From Streptomyces zagrosensis (GTDB lineage: Bacteria; Actinomycetota; Actinomycetes; Streptomycetales; Streptomycetaceae), in assembly GCF_014203645.1 (NCBI RefSeq), contig NZ_JACHJL010000013.1, forward strand, positions 1-64,000: a DNA stretch of 64,000 bases, in the 5' to 3' direction. The notes under the pieces are model-generated. The model worked only from the letters and a program-made list of their open reading frames with translations. It was not told where the DNA came from and ran no database searches. Shown one piece after another: positions 7,154-15,921 of this stretch (position 1 is the first letter of the stretch; every line of letters starts with the position of its first letter). The position numbers and the translations under genes were made by a program.

Positions 7154-9190
7154 ATGCGCGTGGTGGGGCACATTCCCGAAGAGACGACCAGCTTTGTAGG
7201 GCGCGAAGCTGAGCTGGCCAGGCTGGCAGGTGCGCTCAGCGATGACCGGCTGGTGACACTGACCGGCGCCGGCGGCGTGGGCAAGAGCCGACTCGCGCTG
7301 CGCGCGGCTGCCCGTGCGGCACCGCGCTACCCGGATGGGGTGTGGTGGGCCGACCTGTCACCGCTGAAGGGCGACCGGCTGCTGCTCGCGACGGTCTCCG
7401 ACGCGGTGGACCTGTCGGACCATATGCCGGGCATACCGGTGGAGGAGCTGTGTGAGTGGCTTGTCGAAAAACGTCTGCTGCTGGTGCTCGACTCGTGCGA
7501 GCACCTGGTGCAGCCGTGTCGGCACCTGCTGGGCGACCTGCTGACGACGGCACCCGGGTTGACCTTGCTCGCTACCAGCAGGCAGCCGCTGGAGCTGCCC
7601 GGCGAGCGGGTCATCGAGGTGGGCCCGCTGCGTGCCGACGGTCCGGACGCGCTCGACCTGTTCACGCAGCGGGCCAAGGCCGCATCGCCTGGTCTTTCGT
7701 TTCCTCGACCTGGTGCGCAGACGGTGTCGGCCGTCGCCCTGTGCCAACGACTTGAGGGCATTCCGCTGGCACTGGAGTTGGCCGCCGCGCAGTTGGGGCT
7801 CCATACGTTCGAAGAACTTCTCCACAGGTTGGGGTCCCGCTTCGATGTGCTGGAGCACCCCGAGCGGGTGTGGCCACAGCGGCACCAGACGCTACGAACC
7901 GCTATCGGTTGGAGCCACGGGCTGTGTACGCCGGCCGAGCGTCTGCTGTGGGCACGGCTGGCCGTCTTCCGCGGCGCCTTCGACACGGCCTCGGTTCGCG
8001 CAGTGTGCGTGGACGGTCAACTCCCGGCCCACGCAGTGCAGCCGGCGCTCGACGGACTGCTCGTGAAGTCGGTGCTGGGACGGAGTGGTGACGGCTACCA
8101 CATGCTCGACACCGTGCGCGAGTACGGCCGGGAGTGGCTGCGCGCGACGGGTGAGGAGGCCGAGCTGGCCGACCGGCACGCCGAGCACTTCCTGAGCTTG
8201 ACACGCCAGGCTGACGCGGGGTGGCTGAGCACCGACCAGGTCAGGTGGTACGGCCGGATCTCCCGCGCGCGCGAGGATCTGTGTGCCGCACTGGAGCATC
8301 TGCTGGCGGCCCGACCGCTGCGGGCGTTGGAACTAGCGGGCCTGGTCGGCTACTTCTGGAGCTGCTGTGGGCATCTGACCGATGCCCGCAGCTTTTTGGA
8401 ACGTGCCCTGGCCCTGTGCCCGGAACCCGGCCCGGAGCGAACTCGCGGGCTGTGGGCGCTGGGCGTGGCCCTGACGCTCCAGGGCGAGTGCACGACCGCA
8501 CGCGAGTTGAGCGATCAGTGCGCATACGCAGCGCAGGACAGCAGCGATGACGAGTCCCGGCTGGCGGCGGCCTACCTCGCGGGGCTCGTCTCGCTGCTCA
8601 GCGGTGAACCGCTGGCTGCGCGGGCGCTCACCGGGAATGCACTGAGCACCATTCCTGGGCAGCCCTTCGACTCCGCCTCCCGACTGCGCTGCCACCTCGC
8701 CCACGTCTTCGCGCTCACCGCGCTGGGCCGGCTGTCGGAGGCGCGGACGGAGGCGCTGCGGCTGCGGCGGGGTTGCGCGGAGATCGGTGAGTATTGGACC
8801 CGCGCATATGTCGAGCACCAACTCGCCCTGATAGCACTGCTGTCGGACCGACCGCGGGAGGCGGCGGAGCACGCAAGGGCGATGTTGTCGGGCAAGCAGC
8901 AGATGGGCGACAGTTTCGGCATCGCCTTGGGCCTTGATCTGCTGGCCGCGGCGATCGCGGCACAGGGTGACGGTGTGGGCGCGGCGCTGGTGTACGGCTT
9001 GGGCCAGGCGTATTGGCGCACCGTAGGACACGCGGAGCAGGGCACGCCCGAGGTGCGTGCGGTGCGCGATGAGTTCGAGCGTGCGGCGCGGGCCGCCGCC
9101 GGAGACCTGGCTTATGAGGCCGCGTTCGAGCGCGGCGCCAATGCGGACACGCAGGCAGCGCTCGCGGCCACGCTCGCAGCGGGCGGCTGA
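7154..9190 (+). CDS. AfsR/LuxR-like STAND ATPase without DNA-binding domain
   Basis: A 678-residue signal-transduction ATPase. An NB-ARC/AAA-type nucleotide-binding domain starts almost at the N-terminus: Walker A TGAGGVGKSRLAL (about residues 36-48), Walker B LLLVLDSCEHL, and the winged-helix region (TLRTAIGWSHGLCTPAERLLWARL). The C-terminal half is alpha-helical, TPR-like. The family's usual SARP, kinase or LuxR HTH domains are absent at both ends, so it cannot bind DNA alone in the usual way. An open frame extends upstream to 6158, but that is antisense to the nucleotidyltransferase gene. ATG 7154 is the sensible start. Confidence 0.8.
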   Translation: MRVVGHIPEETTSFVGREAELARLAGALSDDRLVTLTGAGGVGKSRLALRAAARAAPRYPDGVWWADLSPLKGDRLLLATVSDAVDLSDHMPGIPVEELCEWLVEKRLLLVLDSCEHLVQPCRHLLGDLLTTAPGLTLLATSRQPLELPGERVIEVGPLRADGPDALDLFTQRAKAASPGLSFPRPGAQTVSAVALCQRLEGIPLALELAAAQLGLHTFEELLHRLGSRFDVLEHPERVWPQRHQTLRTAIGWSHGLCTPAERLLWARLAVFRGAFDTASVRAVCVDGQLPAHAVQPALDGLLVKSVLGRSGDGYHMLDTVREYGREWLRATGEEAELADRHAEHFLSLTRQADAGWLSTDQVRWYGRISRAREDLCAALEHLLAARPLRALELAGLVGYFWSCCGHLTDARSFLERALALCPEPGPERTRGLWALGVALTLQGECTTARELSDQCAYAAQDSSDDESRLAAAYLAGLVSLLSGEPLAARALTGNALSTIPGQPFDSASRLRCHLAHVFALTALGRLSEARTEALRLRRGCAEIGEYWTRAYVEHQLALIALLSDRPREAAEHARAMLSGKQQMGDSFGIALGLDLLAAAIAAQGDGVGAALVYGLGQAYWRTVGHAEQGTPEVRAVRDEFERAARAAAGDLAYEAAFERGANADTQAALAATLAAGG

Positions 9191-9283
9191 CTGAAGGTGC
9201 GGCTGCGCGCGGCGCTGGGGTACAGCGGGATGGGGTGGGTGTAGCGGGGGCGGAGTACAGGAGGTGGGGTGCAGCGGGGCGGG

Positions 9284-10474
9284 TCAGATGGTCAGCAGCG
9301 TCTTGACCATGCCGTCCTGCTTGGCCTGGAACGTTCGGTAGGCGTCCGGGGCCTGCTCCAGTGGCAGCCGGTGCGTGGCGAAGTCGTCTACGCCCAGTAC
9401 GTCGCCCTCATCGAGCAGCGGCAGGATGTCATCGACCCAACGCCTGACGTTGGCCTGTCCCATGCGGAGTTGGATCTGCTTGTCGAACAGGGTCAGCATG
9501 GGCACCGGGTCGATGGCACCCCCGTAGACGCCGCTGAGGGAGATCGTGCCGCCACGGCGCACCACATCGACGGCCGTGTTGAAGGCCGCCATGCTGTCCA
9601 TGCCGGCGCGGCCCATCACCTTCTCGCCCAACCCACCGGGCAGCCTGCCCACGAGTTGCTGGGCAGCCTTGGCCCCGGTGGCTCCGTGGGCCTCCATGCC
9701 GACAGCTTCGATGACCGCATCGGTGCCCCGGCCATCGGTGAGGCGGCGGATCTCATCGCCGAGGTCCTTGCCGTACTCGGTGAGGTTCAGCGCGTGCACG
9801 CCCCGCGCGCGGGCCCTGGCCAGCCGCTCGGGGACCAGGTCGACGCCGATCACCCGGCCCGCACCCTGGTGCAGCGCGATGCGGGCCGCCATGTCACCGA
9901 TCGGGCCGAGCCCGAGTACGGTGACGCTTCCACCCGGCGGGATATCCGCGTAGGCGACCGCCTGCCAGGCGGTGGGCAGGACGTCGGAGAGGTAGACGAA
10001 CCGGTCGTCCGGCGGTCCGTGTGGCACCTTGACGGGCAGCGTGTTTCCGAATGGAACGCGCAACAACTCCGCCTGGCCGCCGGGGACTTGCCCGTACAGC
10101 TTGGTGTAGCCGAACAGCGCTGCGCCCATGCCGCGCTCGCGTACCTGCGTGGTCTCGCACTGCGAGTGCAGGCCCTGCCCACACATCCAGCAGGTGCCAC
10201 AGGAAACGTTGAACGGAATGACGACCCGGTCCCCCGGCGCTACGGCGGTGACCTCACTGCCGACTTCCTCCACGATGCCCATGGGCTCGTGCCCGAGGAT
10301 GTCCCCCGGGTCCAGATAGGGCCCGAGAACTTCGTAGAGGTGCAAATCGGAGCCGCAGATGCCGCTGGAGGTGACGCGTACGACGATGTCGGTCGGCTCG
10401 GTAATCCGCGGGTCGGGGACGGTGTCCACCCGCACGTCACGTTTGCCGTGCCAGGTCAGGGCCCTCATGATCAC
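9284..10474 (-). CDS. Zinc-dependent alcohol dehydrogenase (formaldehyde-dehydrogenase-like MDR)
   Basis: A 396-residue medium-chain dehydrogenase using zinc and NAD(P). The catalytic-zinc residues lie in GICGSDLHLY and GHEPMG. The structural-zinc cluster is CGTCWMCGQGLHSQC. The Rossmann motif is VLGLGPIGDMAARIA. The insert after the zinc lobe and the overall length resemble the glutathione-independent formaldehyde dehydrogenase/threonine dehydrogenase-like group common in actinomycetes. Substrate is uncertain. Start MIMRALTWHG is preceded by a GAGGAGT Shine-Dalgarno on the minus strand. Confidence 0.9.
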   Translation of the reverse strand: MIMRALTWHGKRDVRVDTVPDPRITEPTDIVVRVTSSGICGSDLHLYEVLGPYLDPGDILGHEPMGIVEEVGSEVTAVAPGDRVVIPFNVSCGTCWMCGQGLHSQCETTQVRERGMGAALFGYTKLYGQVPGGQAELLRVPFGNTLPVKVPHGPPDDRFVYLSDVLPTAWQAVAYADIPPGGSVTVLGLGPIGDMAARIALHQGAGRVIGVDLVPERLARARARGVHALNLTEYGKDLGDEIRRLTDGRGTDAVIEAVGMEAHGATGAKAAQQLVGRLPGGLGEKVMGRAGMDSMAAFNTAVDVVRRGGTISLSGVYGGAIDPVPMLTLFDKQIQLRMGQANVRRWVDDILPLLDEGDVLGVDDFATHRLPLEQAPDAYRTFQAKQDGMVKTLLTI

Positions 10475-10582
10475 TCCTCAGCGGCAGCGTGCTGGTGCCT
10501 CGGCAACATGGTTGCCTTGGCATCGTCGAGTCCCCGCGCAGCCCGCGGGCAAACCTGAGCCCACGTCGTTGGCCGTGGCTGG

Positions 10583-11263
10583 CTACGCGTCCTGGAATGG
10601 GCTGTCGTCCAGGTGGGCGAGGAGATCGCTGGGCCCGTCGTACACGGCGACGGCTCCCGCAGCCTCCAGGGCGGAGCGCGGGATACCGCCGCTCAGCAGA
10701 CCCACGCATCGCACCCCTGCGGCGGCGCAAGCTTGCATGTCCCAGACCGTGTCGCCCACGAACAGCGACCGATCCGCCGGCGCGCCCGAGCGCCGCACCG
10801 CCTCCTGTACGAGGTCCGGGGCGGGTTTGGTGTGTTCTACGTCATCGCCGCTGATGGCATCGGCGATCGCCTCGTCGGCACCGATGGCGTTCCGCATGGC
10901 CACCAGTTCATCGCCGCCGGCCGAGCTGGCCACCACCACGCGCCAGCCGCGGTCGGCCATCGCGCGCAGCAGGTCGGCGGCGCCGGGCAGCGGGGCGAGG
11001 GTGGGGAAGTAAGCGGCGTACAGCGCGGTGTGTGCGGCGGTGATGCTCTCGTCCTGGGATCGGTCGCGGTCCGCGCCGAGTAGGTGGTCGAGCAGCCGGT
11101 CACCGCCCATGCCGATCGAGCGGTGGATGTCTGGCATGGGCACGGTGATACCGGCCTGCCGGAAGGATTCCCACCAGGTGACCGCGTGCAAGTAGTTGGT
11201 GTCAACCAGCGTCCCGTCCATGTCGAAGAGCGCCGCCCGCGCCGCCTCGGTGGAAGGCGTCAT
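10583..11263 (-). CDS. HAD-superfamily hydrolase (phosphatase/phosphoglucomutase-like)
   Basis: A 226-residue HAD phosphatase. Motif I FDMDGTLVDT carries the nucleophile Asp, followed by a small helical cap, motif II VVVASSAG, Lys in KPAPD, and motif IV FVGDTVWD. It resembles the beta-phosphoglucomutase/phosphoglycolate phosphatase subgroup; the substrate is likely a small phosphorylated sugar. The frame runs upstream to 11641, but ATG 11263 is preceded by AGGAG with 7-bp spacing and places motif I 13 residues in, as usual. Confidence 0.85.
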   Translation of the reverse strand: MTPSTEAARAALFDMDGTLVDTNYLHAVTWWESFRQAGITVPMPDIHRSIGMGGDRLLDHLLGADRDRSQDESITAAHTALYAAYFPTLAPLPGAADLLRAMADRGWRVVVASSAGGDELVAMRNAIGADEAIADAISGDDVEHTKPAPDLVQEAVRRSGAPADRSLFVGDTVWDMQACAAAGVRCVGLLSGGIPRSALEAAGAVAVYDGPSDLLAHLDDSPFQDA

Positions 11264-11404
11264 CGTCTGCTCCTGTCCTCGCTTCGCTGGGCCGTGTCGG
11301 GCCAGCCCTCGCGGCGATCGTGCCCTGCGCACGCCGGTCGGTGCTGGATCTCGCACCGTGTCGGTGCGAGGAGTCGCGTTACGGTCTTGGGGTACCCGGG
11401 GTTT

Positions 11405-11650
11405 ATGCGTCACACAGAGCAGCAACAGGTATCCGCGGAATCCAGCGAGGCCGAGCAGGCGAACCGGTCCGGCCAAGCAGAGTCGGCGGATGAGAGCGAC
11501 ACGCAGGTCACGCCGGATCTGCCGCCCGTTGTGGAGGTACCCGAGGTGGAGATCGACTCCTCGGGACGGCCGCCGCGGGCCAAGGACGATGCCGAGAAGG
11601 TGGGCCAGCGACCGCACGACGAGTCGGCAGTCCCGGAGCACCCCGGCTGA
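11405..11650 (+). CDS. Small acidic hydrophilic protein
   Basis: An 81-residue protein very rich in Glu, Asp, Gln and Ser with almost no hydrophobic core, ending in a Pro/Lys/Asp-rich tail. I do not recognise a family. It begins at ATG 11405 downstream of the divergent HAD gene and no strong Shine-Dalgarno is visible. It resembles the many short, probably disordered acidic proteins of Streptomyces. The next gene downstream (11841) encodes another. Confidence 0.5.
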   Translation: MRHTEQQQVSAESSEAEQANRSGQAESADESDTQVTPDLPPVVEVPEVEIDSSGRPPRAKDDAEKVGQRPHDESAVPEHPG

Positions 11651-11692
11651 GACGCGAGCCCGTCCACCTGCCGCTCAGTGGCAGGTGGACGG

Positions 11693-11795
11693 CACGTACT
11701 CACGCGCCATGGCGCATACGACTCAGCCATGGCGCGTACAACAACAGTCCGTGGCACGTACAACACAGCCCACCGCGCGTACGACACAGCCCCCG
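11693..11795 (+). repeat. Degenerate GTAC/CAGCC repeat
   Basis: Between the two acidic mini-genes lies a run of four to five degenerate units of about 21-25 bp, each with a core like GCGCGTACAACACAGCC and two copies preceded by CATGGCGC. A related run occurs at 13210-13315, on the other side of the epimerase gene. Confidence 0.55.
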
Positions 11796-11840
11796 AGCAT
11801 GACGGACCCCATACGCACCCACGAGGAAGAGGACTCGACG

Positions 11841-12044
11841 GTGACGGACCACAGGAAGGCCCCTTCGGCCGCGGAGGAACTGGAGCAAGAGGTCGAGAAC
11901 GCTGAGACGGACGTGACGGAGGAGCGCAACGCCCGACATGACAGCGAGGCCGGGGACACCCTCACGCCAAGTCCGGCCGCTCAGCGCCAGGCCAGCGCGT
12001 CCGGCCGTGGCGAGGGCGGCGGCGAGGATCGCCCCGCGCCCTAG
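11841..12044 (+). CDS. Small acidic protein with predicted coiled helix
   Basis: A 67-residue acidic protein. Its first half (AAEELEQEVENAETDVTEERN) looks like a charged helix, and the tail is rich in Gly, Ala and Pro. GTG 11841 is chosen because a GAGGAAGAGGA purine tract lies 7 bp upstream; an in-frame ATG at 11799 would add 14 residues. No family is recognised. It could be co-transcribed with the epimerase at 12135. Confidence 0.5.
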   Translation: MTDHRKAPSAAEELEQEVENAETDVTEERNARHDSEAGDTLTPSPAAQRQASASGRGEGGGEDRPAP

Positions 12045-12134
12045 CTGCCGCGCGGACCGCGATCGCGCGTTTGCCGCGGCGGGCCGCGGGTAACCCGGGA
12101 TGCCCTACCCCGGCACTCGGAAGGACCGACAGCG

Positions 12135-13220
12135 ATGGCGATCCGAAAGCCTTCAGACGGGTATCCGCTGCGTGTCGTGGTCGTCGGAGCGACCGGCAAT
12201 ATCGGTACGGGTGTGGTCAGGTCGCTCGCCCGCGACCCACGGGTCGGCTCGATCGTGGGCATCGCGCGCCGCAGCCCCGACTGGACGCCGCCGAAGACAC
12301 GCTGGGTGCGCGCCGACGTCGGCGACGAAATCAGCAACCTCGCCGAGCACTTCCAGGGTGCCGATGCCGTCGTCCACCTGGCCTGGCTGTTCCAGCCGAC
12401 GCATGACCCGGTCACCACGTGGCGGACCAATGTGGAGGGCAGCATTCAGGTGTTCGACGCGGTGGCCGCGGCCCAGGTGCCCGCGCTTGTCTATTCCTCG
12501 TCGGTGGGCGCCTATTCGCCCGGCCCAAAGGACCGGGCTGTGGATGAGTCGTGGCCAACGCATGGTTGGCCGGAGGCGGCGTACCCGCGCGAGAAGGCGT
12601 ACGTGGAACGCGTTCTGGACTCCTTCGAGCACGACCATCCGGGTGTTCGGGTCGTACGGATGCGGCCGGGCTTCGTCTTTCAGCGGTCGGCCTCACCCGA
12701 ACAGCGCAGGCTCTTCGCCGGCCCTTTCGTGCCGGGGCGGTTGATGCGTCCCGGGCTGGTGCCAGTGGTGCCTGATGTGCCTGGGTTGCGTTTTCAGGTG
12801 CTCCACACCGACGATGCGGCGGAGGCGTTCACGCAGGCGGTGGTACGGCCGGTGAGCGGGGCGTTCAACCTGGCTGCCGGGCCGGTAGTGGACGCCCGAA
12901 GCCTGGCCGTGCTGCTGCGCGCGCGGGTGGTGCCGGTGCCCGCCGCCGCAGCGAGTGCCGCCGTGGCGGCGCTGTGGCGGTTGCGTATCGTCCCGGCGAC
13001 ACCGGGCCTGCTCCGTACGGTGCTGCGGCTGCCGATCATGGACACCGGCCGCGCCGCGGCAGAACTCGACTGGGAGCCCCGGTACACCTCCGTGCAAGCG
13101 CTGGAGGAGTTGCTGCAAGGGCTCCGTGAGCCCATCGGCGCGCCGACACCGCCGCTCCTCGGCCGTCAACCCGGCGGCAGATGGCGAGAGTTGTCAACGG
13201 GTGTGGGCGGCCGGCCATAG
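12135..13220 (+). CDS. NAD-dependent epimerase/dehydratase (extended SDR)
   Basis: A 361-residue extended short-chain dehydrogenase. The nucleotide motif is GATGNIG at residues 18-24, the active-site residues are in YSSSVGAY and YPREKAY (YxxxK), and a C-terminal substrate domain follows. It resembles nucleoside-diphosphate-sugar epimerase-like proteins found singly in actinomycetes; the substrate is unknown. GGAAGGA lies about 8 bp before ATG 12135. It ends in a strong hairpin shared with the convergent DUF5709 gene. Confidence 0.85.
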   Translation: MAIRKPSDGYPLRVVVVGATGNIGTGVVRSLARDPRVGSIVGIARRSPDWTPPKTRWVRADVGDEISNLAEHFQGADAVVHLAWLFQPTHDPVTTWRTNVEGSIQVFDAVAAAQVPALVYSSSVGAYSPGPKDRAVDESWPTHGWPEAAYPREKAYVERVLDSFEHDHPGVRVVRMRPGFVFQRSASPEQRRLFAGPFVPGRLMRPGLVPVVPDVPGLRFQVLHTDDAAEAFTQAVVRPVSGAFNLAAGPVVDARSLAVLLRARVVPVPAAAASAAVAALWRLRIVPATPGLLRTVLRLPIMDTGRAAAELDWEPRYTSVQALEELLQGLREPIGAPTPPLLGRQPGGRWRELSTGVGGRP

Positions 13221-13315
13221 GACGCGCCGACCGTAGTACGCGCAGGAGTACGCACAGCCATAGGCCGCACAGCCATAAGCCGTAGTACGAGTAGTACGCG
13301 CAGCCATAAAGCGTG
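13210..13315. repeat. Degenerate GTACGCGCAGCCATA repeats
   Basis: A 100-bp stretch after the epimerase consists of repeated elements such as GTAGTACGCGCAG and CACAGCCATA(A/G). The motif family is similar to that at 11693-11795. There is no coding potential here. Confidence 0.5.
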
Positions 13316-13355
13316 CACCAGCCGCATCACCCCACAGCATGACCCACCACCCACC

Positions 13356-13391
13356 CACCCGCCGGCACCGGTTCGGCCGTGCCGGCGGGTG
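13356..13391. terminator. Bidirectional terminator hairpin
   Basis: A perfect 13-bp stem (CACCCGCCGGCAC with GTGCCGGCGGGTG) encloses a 10-nt loop. It is placed between the 3' ends of two convergent genes (13220 and 13412). Confidence 0.75.
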
Positions 13392-13411
13392 TCACGTCCC
13401 GTTGCCGACCG

Positions 13412-13909
13412 TCACACGTCGCTGATCCCAGCTCCGCCGACGCCACTGTTCTCGTCCTCGTCGGCCACCACGTGGACCGCCTGCTCCTCGGCGGAAAGTC
13501 CGCTCGTGGAGCCCTCCTGGGAGTAGACGTCCTGTTCACGCGGCTGGTCAGGGTCGGGCTCGTCGTACAGCAGGCCGGCGACTTCCTCCTGCGCCGTGTC
13601 GGCCCACGGCGCGTCCACGGGCCCGGCGCCGGACGGTTCGTTGGCTCCCACGTCCGGTACCTCGTCGGCCAGCCGCTCGTCCAACGACTCTCGCTCCCAC
13701 GCCTCGTTGGTGGTCGTGCTGCGGTATTCGGCGATGGTGGGCTGGTCGCCGGGTACGGGCATCTGCTGCGGGTCCGAGGCACGCTGCTGCTCCGGCGTGC
13801 CGTCCTGTAGGTCGGGGATGCCCTCGTCTTCGGGGTCGGCGCCCGGGTCGTGGAGATCGTGTGGGTACCGGCCGTCGTCACGAGGCTCACGGTTGTCTGG
13901 GGTGGTCAC
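13412..13909 (-). CDS. DUF5709 family protein
   Basis: A 165-residue acidic, hydrophilic protein of the actinomycete DUF5709 family. The conserved blocks are seen as EGIPDLQDGTPEQQRASDPQ, then QMPVPGDQP, ESLDERLADEVPD and the C-terminal GLSAEEQAVHVV. It has no enzymatic motif; function is unknown. The frame continues upstream to 14002, but GTG 13909 is preceded by GAGGAGGG with good spacing. It is convergent with the epimerase. Confidence 0.8.
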   Translation of the reverse strand: MTTPDNREPRDDGRYPHDLHDPGADPEDEGIPDLQDGTPEQQRASDPQQMPVPGDQPTIAEYRSTTTNEAWERESLDERLADEVPDVGANEPSGAGPVDAPWADTAQEEVAGLLYDEPDPDQPREQDVYSQEGSTSGLSAEEQAVHVVADEDENSGVGGAGISDV

Positions 13910-14156
13910 GGCGTCCCTCCTCTCGCGCGGCTCCCGGGCACTGGCCACCGGGGAGCGTGCTGCACCGTCGCTGCCTCGGGTGCCCGCGCCTCGCCATGCC
14001 ATGCCAGGTACCCCTGACCTGCCTCGGGCTGGTCCGCTGGTCTCCGTACCAGGTCACTCGTTAGGTGCGGCTGTTTGTCGCGGGCGCGCCAGGGCACCCG
14101 AACGGCGTTATCGAGATTCCGACCCGCTCAGCAGAGCGAGATGGTGGTGAACGATT

Positions 14157-14576
14157 GTGGCTACCGCACGCGACATCATGACCCCCGGCGCCGAATGCAT
14201 CGGAGCCGAGGAAAGCGTCCTGGCGGGCGCGCGGAAGCTCACCGCGCTGGGCGTGGGTGCGCTGCCGATCTGCGGCACGGACAACAAGCTCAAGGGCGTT
14301 CTCACCGACCGCGACGTCGTGGTCAAGGTGCTCGGCGCGGGCAAGGACCCGCAGCGTACGACGACGGGTGAGCTGGCTCAGGGCGAGGCGGTGACCATCG
14401 GCGCCGACGACGACGTCGAGGAGGTGTTCTCGACGATGAAGCAGCACAAGGTCCGCCGGCTGCCGGTAATCGACGGGCACGACCTCGTCGGCATCGTCGC
14501 TCTGGCCGACGCTGCCAAGGCCCTGCCCAACCCCAAGTCCGGCGAACTGATCGAGGCACTGTCCAGTGACCGGTGA
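14157..14576 (+). CDS. CBS-domain-pair protein
   Basis: A 139-residue protein consisting of two CBS motifs (Bateman module). CBS1 begins ARDIMTPGAECI and includes GVGALPICGTDNKLKGVLTDRDVV; CBS2 includes HKVRRLPVIDGHDLVGIVALAD. Such stand-alone modules bind adenine nucleotides and act as energy or nucleotide sensors, often in stress regulons. It begins with GTG 14157 and is followed by a strong terminator (14654-14686), suggesting a single-gene unit. Confidence 0.9.
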   Translation: MATARDIMTPGAECIGAEESVLAGARKLTALGVGALPICGTDNKLKGVLTDRDVVVKVLGAGKDPQRTTTGELAQGEAVTIGADDDVEEVFSTMKQHKVRRLPVIDGHDLVGIVALADAAKALPNPKSGELIEALSSDR

Positions 14577-14653
14577 GCAACGGGGGTCATAGCCACCGAG
14601 GCCAGGGACGGCCCGCGGATGGTGGGCGCGGGCGCCAGTCCCTCGCCGTTTCA

Positions 14654-14686
14654 GCTCGGGCGCGGGGTGGTACCCCGCGCCCGAGC
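14654..14686 (+). terminator. Terminator hairpin after the CBS gene
   Basis: A perfect 14-bp stem (GCTCGGGCGCGGGG paired with its complement) has a 5-nt loop (TGGTA). It lies 78 bp past the stop codon. The rest of the 14577-14950 interval shows no gene. Confidence 0.75.
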
Positions 14687-14950
14687 GCTGTGCCGGGCCT
14701 CCTAGAGCCTGTCTGGCCCTCCCGGGCGCTGTCTGTGGCCTTTACGGACCCTGCCGGCGGGGCGGGGTACCGCGCTGCCGCGGGGCTGGGTGGTGCCGCG
14801 ACCGCTCCCCTTCGCCCGTAGCCTGCGGCCCGTCCTCGCGGCCTTCTCGCCATGCGGCCTCGGCCGTGGGCAGGCATCATGTCGGGAGAGTCAGCTACCA
14901 GGGCCGCCCCCGACGCCGCAGGCGGCGCATGTGGCGAAAGGAGACCCACG

Positions 14951-15181
14951 ATGCTGATGGCACACCCCTCGGTGCTGCGCGAGCTCATCGACCGGTACGA
15001 GACGCTGCGGAGGCTGTGCGCCTCAGCGGGTGGCGTGCACGAGCGCCGCCGCATGGACGACGTCACGTACACGCTGTGCGTGACCACCGGAACCCGTGAG
15101 ATCGAGGCGGCGCTGCGTGCGGCACAGCGCCAACTGACCGGGACCCTGCCGGAGGGCGGCGGGCCCGCGCTCCGCGTCTGA
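14951..15181 (+). CDS. DUF5133 family small protein
   Basis: A 76-residue protein matching the Streptomyces DUF5133 pattern. It begins MLMAHPSVLREL, then RYETLRR, a conserved RRRMDDVTYTLCVTTGTREI block and a final amphipathic helix. Function is unknown; members are common near stress and secondary-metabolism genes. AAAGGAGA precedes ATG 14951. It lies 11 bp upstream of the phosphoesterase gene and could be co-transcribed with it. Confidence 0.75.
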   Translation: MLMAHPSVLRELIDRYETLRRLCASAGGVHERRRMDDVTYTLCVTTGTREIEAALRAAQRQLTGTLPEGGGPALRV

Positions 15182-15192
15182 GCGGGGGCGCC

Positions 15193-15921
15193 ATGGGCCG
15201 CGATGCCGACAAGCTCGATACGTACCGTCGTAAGCGCCACTTCGACACGACCGGCGAACCGCGCGGTGCGAGCACACGCCCGGGCAGCGTCGGCGACGAG
15301 AGCGCCCCGTGTTTCGTGGTCCAACTCCATGATGCGAGCACCCTGCACTTCGACTTTCGTCTGGAGGTGGACGGGGTGCTCAAGTCCTGGTCCGTACCGA
15401 AGGGCCCGTCCGCTGACCCCGGGGACAAGCGACTGGCCATCCCCACGGAGGACCATCCGTTGGAGTACCGGGACTTCGAAGGCGTCATCGCGCAGGGCGA
15501 GTACGGCGCGGGCACCGTGATCGTGTGGGACGAGGGCACCTACCGCCCGCTGACCCATGACAAAACCTACGCCACAAGCCACGGCACCGACCATGCCAAG
15601 AGTCACGACAAGAGCGATCGCGACGCCCACCGCCCCCGCCGTGAAAAAGACCAGCCTGTTCCGTTCGCCGCCGCGTTGGAGGACGGGCATATCTCGTTTT
15701 GGCTCGATGGCACCAAGTTGCACGGTGGCTACGCCCTCACTCGGTTTCGCGGTGGTGCCGGCGAGCGGGAGTCTTGGCTGCTGGTCAAGCAGGGTGACGC
15801 GGGCACGGCTCGGCAGCGCGGCAGGCCTGTCCCCTCCCGCGCTCGTTCGGCCCGCACCGGGCGCACCCTTGGCCAAGTTGTGGCGCAAGAACGGCACGCG
15901 CACGGGGGCGAGGGCACATGA
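15193..15921 (+). CDS. LigD-type DNA 3'-phosphoesterase
   Basis: A 242-residue stand-alone version of the LigD phosphoesterase domain, which trims 3'-phosphates and ribonucleotides at broken ends before sealing. The metal and catalytic residues are all present: QLHDASTLHFDFRLEVDG gives His46, His52, Asp54 and Arg56, and EDHPLEYRDF gives His88 and Tyr92, with the same spacing as in the Pseudomonas LigD domain. A His/Asp/Lys-rich insert (about 118-155) separates the two halves. Its stop overlaps the ligase start (ATGA), so the two are translationally coupled and together supply two of the three LigD activities. Confidence 0.9.
   Translation: MGRDADKLDTYRRKRHFDTTGEPRGASTRPGSVGDESAPCFVVQLHDASTLHFDFRLEVDGVLKSWSVPKGPSADPGDKRLAIPTEDHPLEYRDFEGVIAQGEYGAGTVIVWDEGTYRPLTHDKTYATSHGTDHAKSHDKSDRDAHRPRREKDQPVPFAAALEDGHISFWLDGTKLHGGYALTRFRGGAGERESWLLVKQGDAGTARQRGRPVPSRARSARTGRTLGQVVAQERHAHGGEGT

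Noticed and set aside
11084..11404. Plus-strand frame before the 81-residue acidic protein
   Set aside because: This part is antisense to the HAD gene and lacks a start signal.
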